NCBI GenBank assembly: GCA_964562985.1
Contig: CAZLWE010000010.1
Span: 1 to 64,000, forward strand
DNA length: 64,000 nt
DNA from: SHLQ01 sp964562985
GTDB taxonomy: Bacteria; Actinomycetota; Acidimicrobiia; Acidimicrobiales; SHLQ01
Reading direction: 5' to 3'
The notes beneath the pieces are model-generated. The model did no database searches and was not told the DNA's origin. It worked only from the letters and a program-made list of their open reading frames with translations. The position numbers and the translations under genes were made by a program. The number at the start of each line of letters is the position of its first letter. Positions within the stretch are counted from its first letter, which is position 1. Positions 24,205-34,300 of this stretch are shown piece after piece.

Positions 24205-25560
24205 CTAGCGGAGAGCTGCCTTGGCTGCTGCTTTGCCGGAGGCAACACAGGCGGGGAGGCCTAGGCCGTTGCGCCAGGCTCCGGTGAGGGTGAGGCCCGG
24301 CAAGGAGGCGAGGGCGTCGTCGATGGCCGCGATCTTTTCCGCGTGGCCGACGTCGTATTGGGGGAGTGCTTGCATCCAGCGGGTGATGTGGGTCGGTCCC
24401 GGTGGGATTTCAGCATCGAAGATCGTCCCGAGGTCCGAGCGAATCGCCGTGGCGAGTTCGTCGTCGGAGAGGCCTTGCCATGCTGTCTTGTTTCGGCGGC
24501 CCGTCGAGACGCGAAGGACTTGGGCTCCGTCGCGAGCCAAGGCGGGCCACTTGTGTGAGGCGAACGACACTGCCGTGATGTACAGCCCTTCCAGGCGGGG
24601 GACGAGCACACCGCTGATGGTGGGGTCGATGTCGATCGTCTGTGGGGGAAGGACCAACAGGGTGAGTGCAACGCTGCTGTAGTCGATCGCTCGCAAAGCA
24701 GCTGCCCCGTTTGGGGCGAATACTTCGATCAGCGAGCCGCTGACGTATGCGGGCGTGGTCACGATGACGTGATCAACGTCGAGGCTGGTCATGTCCGTGA
24801 CGACCTGCCACCCGTCGTCTCGGCGTTCGAGTTTGGCTTCCGAGCCCAGATGCATCTGAACGCTGAGATCGTACAGCTCGGCTTGTGCTGCTTCGACGAG
24901 TCGGCTGAGTCCACCGGCGATGCTTTGAAACACCGGCCCCGCGGTCGCGGCCGAACCGTTTGCGCGGGCGGCTGCCGCGGCTTCGATCAGGCTCGGGTCG
25001 CGATCTCGCAGCGCCAACAGCTGTGGCACGCCCGAGGTGATGCTGATCAGATCGCTGTCGCCGGCGTTGATGCCGCCGAGCAATGGGTCGACGAGATACT
25101 CGAGCGCCTCGTCGCCGAGGCGGCGACGAATGAGGTCACCAGCGGACTCATCCCCATCGGGTGCCGAATCTGCCATCTCCAGATCCGCGCCGAGTCGAGC
25201 GATGCCATCCTCGCTAAGCAAACCCGGCGTGAGGTCGGCCGTGGCGGGGATACCAAGCACATTCGGGGGCAGGGGATACAACCGTGCGTCCCGGAAGATT
25301 CGTGGCGATGCCGCAGCCGGGCTCACCAGTTCCGATTCCAAGCCAAGCGAGATGGCGAAGTCGGTCACCTCTGGTCGGCGAGCGAGAAAGTTGTCAGGGG
25401 CGGTCGGCAGGACTCGCCCGTCGAGTTCGACTTCGGCGATCTTGCCGCCCAGAACGTCGCTTGCTTCGAACAGGTGGACATCAGCCCCGAGGCGAGCTGC
25501 CTCACGGGCGGCCGCAATACCCGTGATGCCTCCGCCGATGACCGCAACGCTTCGGCTCAT
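24205..25560 (-). CDS. hemY: FAD-dependent protoporphyrinogen/coproporphyrinogen oxidase HemY
   Basis: 451 residues. The N-terminal FAD-binding motif is VAVIGGGITGIAAAREAARLG (GxGxxG), followed by VHLFEASDVLGGK. The C-terminal NAD/FAD-type signature is LPGLTLTGAWRNGLGLPACVASG. In Actinomycetota this enzyme usually oxidises coproporphyrinogen III in the coproporphyrin-dependent heme route; the substrate is not determinable from sequence alone. The ATG at 25560 overlaps the hemE stop (ATGA), so hemE-hemY form an operon. Confidence 0.93.
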   Translation of the reverse strand: MSRSVAVIGGGITGIAAAREAARLGADVHLFEASDVLGGKIAEVELDGRVLPTAPDNFLARRPEVTDFAISLGLESELVSPAAASPRIFRDARLYPLPPNVLGIPATADLTPGLLSEDGIARLGADLEMADSAPDGDESAGDLIRRRLGDEALEYLVDPLLGGINAGDSDLISITSGVPQLLALRDRDPSLIEAAAAARANGSAATAGPVFQSIAGGLSRLVEAAQAELYDLSVQMHLGSEAKLERRDDGWQVVTDMTSLDVDHVIVTTPAYVSGSLIEVFAPNGAAALRAIDYSSVALTLLVLPPQTIDIDPTISGVLVPRLEGLYITAVSFASHKWPALARDGAQVLRVSTGRRNKTAWQGLSDDELATAIRSDLGTIFDAEIPPGPTHITRWMQALPQYDVGHAEKIAAIDDALASLPGLTLTGAWRNGLGLPACVASGKAAAKAALR

Positions 25561-26588
25561 GGGCGGTATGCGTGTACCCGCTCGACGACCTTCTCGAGCA
25601 CCTCGGGGTCGACGTGCGGTGTGACGCCATGGCCAAGGTTAAAGATGTGTCCAGGATGGCCCGCGTTCGACGCGAGCACGGCGTCGACCTCGGCAGCCAC
25701 CACTTCCCAGGGTGCACCGAGGATCGCTGGGTCGAGGTTGCCCTGAAGCGCGCAGTGCTCTGGCACCCGGGTGCGAGCCTCGCCGAGTGGGATACGCCAG
25801 TCGACACCCACGACGTCTGCCCCGGCATCAGCCATCAATCCGAGCAGTTCCCCGGTGCCCACTCCGAAGTGGATGCGAGGAACGCCGCTGGCTTTGACCG
25901 CCTCGAACACCTTCACGCTCGCGGGCATCACGTATTGCTCGTAGTCGGCGGCCGAGAGCGACCCGGCCCAGGAGTCGAACAGCTGGATCGCCTCTGCGCC
26001 ATGCGCAATCTGGGATTCGAGCGATGCGATCGCCAGGTCGGCGAGCCGATCGGCGAGTTGAGCCCACAGCTCAGGGTTGCCCTTCATCATCGCCTTGGTG
26101 TTGTGGTACGTCCGGGAAGGTCGGCCCTCGATCAAATAGCTCGCTACCGTAAACGGTGCGCCGGCGAAACCGATCAGAGGGATATCGAGCTCAGCGACGA
26201 GATTATCGATGGTCTCCAACACATATGGCGTGTCGGCCTCGGCATCGAGCGGACGCAATCGGCTGAGGTCATCGCCACTGCGGAACGGCTTTTCCACCAC
26301 TGGTCCCACGCCGGGGACAACGTCCATCCCAAAGCCGATTGCATGCACCGGCGTCACGATGTCGGAATACAGGATGGCCGCGTCCACCCCGTAGCGACGG
26401 ATGGGTTGCAGCGTGATCTCGGTCGCAAGGTCAGGGTTCGCAATCGCGTCGTTGATACTGCCCTCGCCTCGGATAGCGCGATACTCCGGAAGTGAGCGAC
26501 CGGCTTGGCGCATAAACCACACCGGAGTGATCTCGTGGGGTTCGCTTCGACAGGCGGCCAGAAACGGGGAATCGGGATGAGCGGTCAC
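25557..26588 (-). CDS. hemE: Uroporphyrinogen decarboxylase
   Basis: 343 residues, the usual HemE length. It decarboxylates uroporphyrinogen III to coproporphyrinogen III in heme synthesis. The active-site signature PVWFMRQAGRSLPEYR is near the N-terminus, with the Arg residues that bind the substrate acetates; later marks are ILYSDIVTPVHAIG, GFAGAPFTVASYLIEG and FNLGHGVTP. It is the first gene of the hemE-hemY pair, and its start faces the divergent HelD-type gene at about 85 bp. Confidence 0.97.
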   Translation of the reverse strand: MTAHPDSPFLAACRSEPHEITPVWFMRQAGRSLPEYRAIRGEGSINDAIANPDLATEITLQPIRRYGVDAAILYSDIVTPVHAIGFGMDVVPGVGPVVEKPFRSGDDLSRLRPLDAEADTPYVLETIDNLVAELDIPLIGFAGAPFTVASYLIEGRPSRTYHNTKAMMKGNPELWAQLADRLADLAIASLESQIAHGAEAIQLFDSWAGSLSAADYEQYVMPASVKVFEAVKASGVPRIHFGVGTGELLGLMADAGADVVGVDWRIPLGEARTRVPEHCALQGNLDPAILGAPWEVVAAEVDAVLASNAGHPGHIFNLGHGVTPHVDPEVLEKVVERVHAYRP

Positions 26589-26672
26589 CTGCTCAGGCTA
26601 CGGCCCCAGCGTTGCCGTCCCCTGCCGCACGGGAGAACGCTCCCGCGCTCGATATCATTGATTTCCCCCAAT

Positions 26673-28796
26673 TTGGGACCATTTGACCATCGGAGACCTG
26701 AGATTCATCCCGAACTCGAAGCCGAACAGCATTACCTCGACAAAGCCCACGCGGCGCTCGAACAAGCGCGGGAATTGGCGCGCAAGCTCACGGAGAACCT
26801 AGAGGTGGGTGCGGGTGGAACGAACCAAGCCCGCTTTGAACGCGAGGCCTTCACCGAAAACGTGGTCGATCGTCTTTCCCAGCTCGACATCGGTGATGCG
26901 TCGCTCGTCTTCGGCCGAATCGACCACGACGCCGAAGGCTTTGGCGACTCGTTGTACCTAGGTCGAATCGGGGTGTGGGATCGCTCGCAAGACCCGATCG
27001 TCGTCGACTGGCGCGCACCGGCTGCTGAGCCCTTCTACCGAGCCACGGGCGCCGACCCGCTTGGACTCGAGCGCCGTCGCCACTTTGCCACTCGGGGTCG
27101 CCAACTCTTGGGGATCGAAGACGAGTTCTTCGGCGACCTCGACCGTCTCGACCAACAAGCGGCGACCACGGGCGGAGTCCAGGGCCATGGAGCGCTGATC
27201 AACGCACTCGAAACCGCTCGCTCGGGACGGCTCGGCGATATCGCTGCGACCATCCAAGGTGAGCAGGACGAGATCATCCGCGCTCCGCTGTCTGGGATGG
27301 TGGTGGTGCAAGGCGGCCCTGGCACCGGCAAGACCGTGGTGGCCCTACACCGGGCCGCCTACCTGCTCTACACGCATCGCTTCCCGCTGCAAGACCAGGG
27401 CGTGTTGATCATCGGACCAAATAGGTTGTTCTTGGGCTACATCGAACAGGTCCTGCCGTCGCTCGGCGAAGCGGGCGTCCGCCTCGCAGTTCTGAGCGAT
27501 CTGGTGGTCCCTTCGGTTCGTAGCGACCGCTTGGATCCTGAACCGGTGGCTGAGGTCAAGGGCGACCTAAAGATGGTCGAGCTGATCGGTCGAGCGGTTC
27601 GCCAACGCCAACGCGGCCTTCGAGAAGATCTGGTCCTTGGGTACGGCTTGCAGAATCTTCGCCTTACCCGGTTCCAAAGCGAGGAGATCGTCGCCGAGGC
27701 GCAGCGTCGGTTCCGCACCCACAACGCGGGCCGCAGGTTTATTGAGACCGAGGTGTTTGCAACTCTCACTAACAGCGCACGCGATGAAGTCGACGCACGC
27801 GAGGTCCGAGACCGCATGCGCTGGACCCAACAGATTCGCCAAACGCTCGAATGGATGTGGCCGGTACTTACACCAGCCCACTTGCTGCACGAACTATTCG
27901 GCCACCGCGCATTGCTACAAGCAGCGGGTCGTGGGCTGTTTAGCGTCGAGCAACTCGACTCGCTTCGCCACGACGCGACCGAACATAGCGATTCGGTCGT
28001 GTGGTCGTTTGCTGACGCTCCGCTTCTCGATGAGGCCCGGTCACACCTGGGCGCACGACCGGGAAAGAAGACGCTCGATGAGGTGCGAACCTTTGGCCAC
28101 ATCGTGATTGACGAGGCCCAAGATCTCTCGCCCATGGCGTTGCGGATGGTCGCTCGCCGATCGCTGAACGGTTCATTCACGATCGTTGGCGATATCGCAC
28201 AAGCCACGGGCCCGTACGCTCGTGACAGCTGGGACGATGTCATCGAGCAGCTACCGAAACGGCGCGATCCCCAACGTCGAGAGCTGCGAACTGGCTATCG
28301 CATACCGGCACCAGCGATGGAGTTTGCAGCACAAGTCCTGTCCGTTGCGGCACCCGAATTGGAACCGCCGGTGTCGATCCGTCAGGAGGGGGACACGCCG
28401 CTCGTGGTACGCGCTGATGACGTGCTCACGGCTTTGGACGGGTTCATCGAATCGGAGATCGCTGCCATCGGACATGGCAACCTCGCGGTGGTCGTCCCGC
28501 GCTCCCTACGAGAGGCGGCAGCGGACGCGCTTAGAGCAAGTGATCGAGAGTTTGGAGAGGCCACTCGAGTGGGCCTGCAAACGCAGGTGGCGTTGGTTCC
28601 CGTGCAGTTGGTGAAGGGGCTAGAGCTCGACGCAGTGATCGTTGTCGAGCCGTCTCAGATCGTGGCCGAGGAGCGGCAAGGTATGCGCGCCCTGTACGTG
28701 GCACTAACCCGCGCGACCAAGCGTGTTGGTGTCCTCCACAGTGACGAGCTACCGGAACCGCTTCGCCCGAACGCGCAAACACCCGGAGGCGGGTAA
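26673..28796 (+). CDS. HelD/HelR-type RNA polymerase-associated UvrD-like ATPase
   Basis: About 707 residues. An N-terminal coiled-coil arm (HPELEAEQHYLDKAHAALEQARELARK) precedes a split UvrD-like motor: Walker A GGPGTGKTVVALHRAAYLL, then a long helical insertion, then Walker B with VIDEAQDLSP, and C-terminal motif LKGLELDAVIVVEP. This is the layout of HelD, which recycles RNA polymerase, and of HelR, which displaces rifamycins. Whether it confers rifampicin tolerance cannot be inferred from sequence. There is no ATG or GTG in frame near the family start; candidates are TTG at 26658 or 26673. A longer frame would overlap hemE. Confidence 0.88.
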   Translation: MGPFDHRRPEIHPELEAEQHYLDKAHAALEQARELARKLTENLEVGAGGTNQARFEREAFTENVVDRLSQLDIGDASLVFGRIDHDAEGFGDSLYLGRIGVWDRSQDPIVVDWRAPAAEPFYRATGADPLGLERRRHFATRGRQLLGIEDEFFGDLDRLDQQAATTGGVQGHGALINALETARSGRLGDIAATIQGEQDEIIRAPLSGMVVVQGGPGTGKTVVALHRAAYLLYTHRFPLQDQGVLIIGPNRLFLGYIEQVLPSLGEAGVRLAVLSDLVVPSVRSDRLDPEPVAEVKGDLKMVELIGRAVRQRQRGLREDLVLGYGLQNLRLTRFQSEEIVAEAQRRFRTHNAGRRFIETEVFATLTNSARDEVDAREVRDRMRWTQQIRQTLEWMWPVLTPAHLLHELFGHRALLQAAGRGLFSVEQLDSLRHDATEHSDSVVWSFADAPLLDEARSHLGARPGKKTLDEVRTFGHIVIDEAQDLSPMALRMVARRSLNGSFTIVGDIAQATGPYARDSWDDVIEQLPKRRDPQRRELRTGYRIPAPAMEFAAQVLSVAAPELEPPVSIRQEGDTPLVVRADDVLTALDGFIESEIAAIGHGNLAVVVPRSLREAAADALRASDREFGEATRVGLQTQVALVPVQLVKGLELDAVIVVEPSQIVAEERQGMRALYVALTRATKRVGVLHSDELPEPLRPNAQTPGGG

Positions 28797-28831
28797 GCCT
28801 ACCGGATGTTTGGAAACGGTTTTCGTTCGGA

Positions 28832-31225
28832 CTAATTGGTCAGTGTCGGATGGCTAACTACCGAGAGGTCGAAGGTTGCGGTGCCGGGGATAGAAGGCAC
28901 CCCACCGACGATTTCCGTCTCCACCTTTAGCTGCAGCTCGACGGCGAGCACGCTGGTGTCAATGCCATCGAGGTTCACGAAGCCGTTCGTGGCCATCGGG
29001 TTGACCGCGGGATCCGGTCTTCCGACGTCGATGTCTTCGATCCCCGTTGGGAAGAACGACGTGGTGACGATTGGCCCGGTTCCCGACTGATAAGTGGGCT
29101 CTACCAAGCCGGTTGTTGGGTTTACTTCGTTGACGAAGACGCCGCCAGCACCTGGCGTAGCGTCGCGCACTGTCGCTTCAAGGCCAGCGACCTGATTCAG
29201 TAGTGAGTCAGGGAGCTGGACTGCTGCCCAGTTTGGAACACCGGTGCCGGTGCAAAGACACGGTTCGATAACCGTGCTGGTTATCGTGTCGACGCAGCCG
29301 GTGAGACGCTCTGGGCTAAGTGAGAAGAACTCCGACTCATCCCCAAGACCGATCAAGCACTCTTCTGTGACCTGCGCCAGGAAGTACGGCTCAATGACGT
29401 TGTCGTCCCGGAGGTCTCCGCCGCCGAGTTCAGACAGGTTTCTCGTAACAGCGTCTGGGGTGGCAAGAGTTTCTGCGTTGATAATGCCGTTTGTGATGGT
29501 TCCGTCAGAATTTGTGCAGGGAAAGCCCGTCGAGAAGTTCCAGCACACGATGCGTTCGTTGCCGCCACCGTTCAAGAAGAGACGCTCTTCATTCCACACA
29601 AACGCTCGGCCGACAAAATTGCCATTTTGCGGGGTGACTCGACGCATGTTCGCCAGCAGGGTCGTAAGTCCAGCGGGCGCCGTGAATACACCACCATTTG
29701 CCGTGGTAGCGCACCCGATCGCAGCCGGATTCGGCCTCTCGCGACGCGTAGCGCACACAGCGACTAAGTCGCCAGAGGTGTTGTAGTAGGGGAATGCCAG
29801 CGAGGTGTTGTCGCGTACGTCGGCCAGGCGGACCCCGTTTGCATCGCCCCAACCGTTACACGGCGAACCATTGTCGAGGTTGAAGCAGTGAAAGACCGCT
29901 CGGTTGCTGCGGTCTCGGTTCATCGCATACAGCAGGTCGCCCTCTACGTGGCCCCATACCCGTCTATTGCCTGTCTGGTTTAGGTCCGTCACATTTCCGG
30001 TGCCGAACGCAGAGGTATCCACGGGTTGGTTGTTGTCGCAAAACGTCATCCCACCGTTGATATTTCGGTTGGTGTTCACGCATGCGATTTGGCCAAAGTG
30101 GCTCAGAACCCACACCTTCCCATCGTGTTCGAACACACCAGCCGCAGGTGAGCCGTTGGGGTTTGAGTCACCGGGCCAGATCGGGAGGAACTCGATTCCG
30201 CAGAAGTTGCGTGCTTCCACATCGAAACAACCCAACCCGGAAACGTTGGCCGCTGTGTTAGGCGAGCCATCTGCGTTGAACCCTCGTCGTGTTGTCGGGA
30301 AGTAGATCTTTCCGCGCAGGACGGGGTCGGCGGCGGTCGGTGGAAACTCCACAAGGACTTCGTTTGGGGAGTGCGGGGTGGAGTAGTTGACGAGAGAGTA
30401 AGGGGAACCTGGACACTGCGCGCCGGTTTCCCGCAGGACACAAACGATGTCACCGTTACTGCCTTGGGCGAAGTTCCGGTTGTCACTGTTGGAGTGGTGG
30501 TTGATAGCCCAGACCGACTCATCGCCGAAGAGTAGCGGCGCAAAACCATCACCGGAGCCGCCGGCGTTGAATCCGGTGAAGGGTGGGTCGATGGTCACTG
30601 GCTGGGTGCACTCGGCGCCGCAATTGGACACCGTAGACTCGCCCGTTCGTGAGATTTGTGGAGCGTCTCGAAACAGGCTCGAGAAGAACTGATCGCCCGG
30701 AGCGGTGAGAGTCACCGAGATAGTGCTGACAAGCTCGCCACTGGCAAGCTCCACGACACCGCGAACAATCCGTACGACGGTGCCATCTTGGGCGGTAAGG
30801 ACGACGACTGACATGTCTCCAGCCACGTTTGGCGGGACTGCCAGCGACACGCTGTCAGGGGTTGTGTTGTTGAAAACCAGTCCGCCGGTTTCAAGAAGCC
30901 CGACGATGGTATCGACGGCGGCGAACATGGCCTGTTGTTCACCCGCCGCTCTTTGGGCTGGGCTGAGATCGGTCCAGATGGTGCCGGTACCGAACGATTC
31001 GAGGTAGGCATTAACCTCGCGGTCGTAGGCCTGCACACCGTTGAGCGAGCTCACATCGGCCGCTTGCTGCTGGGCTTGGCCTTGGCGGTACCAAGCGCCG
31101 AGGTCGGTCGCGAAGGCTGCAATAAACAACAGCAGCATCAGCACGAACGCGGTCAAGATCAGGATCGCGCCGCGCTCTTCACCATCGCGGGTTAACCGGT
31201 TACGGAGTTTGGTAATAAGGTCCAC
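28832..31225 (-). CDS. Tad-like (TadE/TadG) protein with large extracytoplasmic domain
   Basis: About 797 residues. The N-terminus has the Tad helix ERGAILILTAFVLMLLLFIAAFATDLGAWYRQGQAQQQAADVSSL, the Flp pilus TadG/pfam13400 signature. A long extracytoplasmic region follows (residues ~190-650) with a repetitive layout: VLVEFPPTAADPVL-type segments, many WxxxxxxxRNFAQ-like and CVxxxxxNI stretches, with paired Cys, suggesting a beta-propeller-like domain. The last ~120 residues are further beta-rich. The GTG at 31225 is favoured because the Tad helix normally lies close to the start; a start at 31297 is also open. It is divergent from lhr. Confidence 0.75.
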   Translation of the reverse strand: MDLITKLRNRLTRDGEERGAILILTAFVLMLLLFIAAFATDLGAWYRQGQAQQQAADVSSLNGVQAYDREVNAYLESFGTGTIWTDLSPAQRAAGEQQAMFAAVDTIVGLLETGGLVFNNTTPDSVSLAVPPNVAGDMSVVVLTAQDGTVVRIVRGVVELASGELVSTISVTLTAPGDQFFSSLFRDAPQISRTGESTVSNCGAECTQPVTIDPPFTGFNAGGSGDGFAPLLFGDESVWAINHHSNSDNRNFAQGSNGDIVCVLRETGAQCPGSPYSLVNYSTPHSPNEVLVEFPPTAADPVLRGKIYFPTTRRGFNADGSPNTAANVSGLGCFDVEARNFCGIEFLPIWPGDSNPNGSPAAGVFEHDGKVWVLSHFGQIACVNTNRNINGGMTFCDNNQPVDTSAFGTGNVTDLNQTGNRRVWGHVEGDLLYAMNRDRSNRAVFHCFNLDNGSPCNGWGDANGVRLADVRDNTSLAFPYYNTSGDLVAVCATRRERPNPAAIGCATTANGGVFTAPAGLTTLLANMRRVTPQNGNFVGRAFVWNEERLFLNGGGNERIVCWNFSTGFPCTNSDGTITNGIINAETLATPDAVTRNLSELGGGDLRDDNVIEPYFLAQVTEECLIGLGDESEFFSLSPERLTGCVDTITSTVIEPCLCTGTGVPNWAAVQLPDSLLNQVAGLEATVRDATPGAGGVFVNEVNPTTGLVEPTYQSGTGPIVTTSFFPTGIEDIDVGRPDPAVNPMATNGFVNLDGIDTSVLAVELQLKVETEIVGGVPSIPGTATFDLSVVSHPTLTN

Positions 31226-31347
31226 ACTCCCAGGTCGGCGGTAAACGCCGAAAACTGTGTAGGCCGAATGGACCTCTCCTGCCATGACCGCGGTCACGCG
31301 AGCGTCGATCGGAGCTCAACCGCCGACCCGCTTTAGTATCACTCGGT

Positions 31348-34300
31348 ATGTCGGCCGATGCTCTGAAGCGTTTCTCACCTGCGGTGCGGGCATGGTTTGA
31401 GACTTCGTTCGCGGCCCCGACTCCGCCCCAGGCCGCCGGATGGCCCGCCATCTCCTCTGGCGACAACACGCTCATCCTGTCGCCGACGGGGTCGGGAAAG
31501 ACCTTGGCGGCCTTTCTCTGGGGCCTCGACCGATTGATGACGGAGCCGGTTCCCGAGCGCGAAGCGCGAACACGGTTGCTCTACCTCTCACCGCTGCGCG
31601 CACTCGCCGTGGATGTGGAGAAGAACCTGCGCTCTCCTTTGCGGGGGATCACGTTGGCCGCCGAGCGTCTCGGAGAGACAGTGCATGTTCCGACGGTGGG
31701 AATGCGTACCGGCGACACGCCCTCGAACGAGCGTCGCCAGCTCGTCCGGAACCCGCCCGACCTCCTGATCACTACGCCCGAGTCGTTGTTCTTGATGCTG
31801 ACCTCCGCGGCGCGTGAGACACTTCGCAACGTAGACGCGGTGATCATCGACGAGATCCACTCGGTAGCGGGGACCAAGCGCGGCGCGCATATGTCGCTCA
31901 GTCTGGAACGACTGGAACTGCTCATTGGTCGGCCGGTGCAACGCATCGGTCTATCCGCGACGCAACGCCCCTTGGAGGAGATCTCCCGATTCCTGGGTGG
32001 GCGTTCGCAAAGCGACGACGGATCGTTTACGTGGCGGCCGGTAGAGATTGTGGATGCTGGCGCTGAACCGAACATGGATCTCGAAGTGATCGTGCCCGTC
32101 GAGGAGATGGCCGACCTCGGCAAGGCGAAGGAGGATCCGGGGTCAAGGCCCGAGTCGAGCGGTCCGCAACGGACGAGCATCTGGCCATCGGTGCATCCGA
32201 AGATCTTGGAGGAGATCCGACGGCACAAGTCGACCATCGTGTTCGTAAACAGCCGCCGACTCGCCGAACGCCTCGCCGGTCGCCTCAACGAACTCTGGGA
32301 CGAACAATTACATGTCGACACTTCCGGTCGACCTCCCCACTCAGTCGACGTGGTCGCTCCGCACGGCTCCGCTCCCCCTGAGCTATTACACGCCGACACT
32401 TCCGGTCGACCTCCGAGCGAGCCAAGTGGAACGGCCGAAAACCAGGAGCGAGGGACGAGCGACGGAGGCCCGCCTCTGGCGCAGCAGGCGCGAGGTCGAG
32501 GGCCGTCAGGCCCGGATCCGAGCCCTGGAGCGAGGAACGAGCGGGAGAAGGCCGAAAACCAGGAACGAGGGACGAGCGACGGAGGCCCGCCTCTGGCGCG
32601 GCAGCCGAGCATCGAGGAGCGCAGCGACGGATTGCGACCGCTGGAGGCGAAGCCGGGAAATACCGCGAGCCGTATAGCCGCCCACCACGGCTCGCTGAGC
32701 AAGAGCCAGAGGCTCCACGTCGAGGATCAGCTGAAGAACGGCTTGATTCGAGCGATTGTCGCGACGAGTTCGCTCGAGCTCGGGATCGATATGGGGGCGG
32801 TCGACTTGGTGATCCAGGTTGAGTCACCCGGCGCGGTCAGTCGGGGTTTGCAACGCGTCGGCCGCGCTGGCCACCAGGTCGGAGCCACGTCGATCGGGAA
32901 GATCTTTCCGAAGCACCGGTCCGATCTCTTGGAGACAGCTGTGGTGGTCGACCGTATGCAACAGGGTGCGATCGAGTCGACCAGCTACCCGCGCAACCCG
33001 ATCGATGTGTTGTCTCAGCAGATCGTTGCCATGTGTGCACTCGACGACTGGTCGCTCGACGATCTCTCCACGGTGGTGCGCGGCTCGGCCAACTTCGCGG
33101 AACTTTCCGACGACGTTCTCGACGGTGTGCTCGACCTTCTCGCAGGCCGGTATCCGGCCGAGGAATTCCGAGAGCTCCGCCCGCGCATCGTGTGGGACCG
33201 CGTCGGCGGGATGATCCGTGGCCGTTCCGGCGCCCAGCGTTTGGCCGTCACGAATGCGGGGACCATCCCCGATCGTGGCCTGTACGGCGTGTTCCTACCC
33301 GACGGCACCCGTGTGGGTGAGCTCGATGAAGAGATGGTCTATGAGTCTCGTCCAGGCGAGACGTTCCTGCTCGGCGCGTCCACGTGGCGAATCGAGGACA
33401 TCACCTTCGAACGCGTCGTCGTAACCCCTGCTCCCGGTGAGCCGGGCAAGATGCCGTTTTGGCACGGCGACGGGCCGGGTCGACCGGTCGAGCTAGGCGA
33501 GGCGCTCGGCTCGTTCGTGCGTGAGGTCAGCGACCTGACCAACGAGGAGGCGATCGATCGGCTCATGGAACGTCATGGGCTCGATCCGCTGGCAGCGAGC
33601 AACGTAGTCAACTATCTCGACGACCAGCGTCAAGCCACGGGGCTGGTTCCCGACGATCACACCATTGTCATCGAGCGGTTCCGCGATGAGATCGGGGACT
33701 GGCGGGTCTGCATCCTGTCGCCCTTTGGCGCCCAAGTGCATGCGCCCTGGGGGATGGCGCTTCGAGCAAAGCTCGGCGAGGTGTGGGGGATGGACGTGGA
33801 GATGATGTGGGCCGACGACGGCATCGTCATTCGCCTTCCCGAAGCCATCGACGAACTCGACCCAACCGATCTCACGTTTGATCCCGCCGAGATTGAAGAC
33901 GCCGTGGTTGCCGAGCTACCGGGCAGTGCACTATTCGCCAGTCGCTTTCGTGAGTGTGCGGGCCGCTCGCTGTTGTTGCCCCGACGGCGTCCTGACCAGC
34001 GCACCCCGCTGTGGCAACAACGGCAACGTAGTGCCGACCTCTTGCGGGTAGCGGCGAAGTATCCAAGCTTTCCGATCCTGTTGGAGACCACCCGGGAGTG
34101 TTTGAACGATGTGTTCGACGTGCCCTCGCTTCGGCGGATCCTGCAAGGCATCCATGATCGAACGATTCGAGTGGTCACCGTCGAGACCGACCGGGCGTCC
34201 CCGTTTGCGCAGTCGCTGCTGTTCGGATGGATCGCCGTCTACATGTACGAAGGTGACGCCCCGCTCGCCGAGCGCCGCGCAGCGGCGCTGTCCCTCGACC

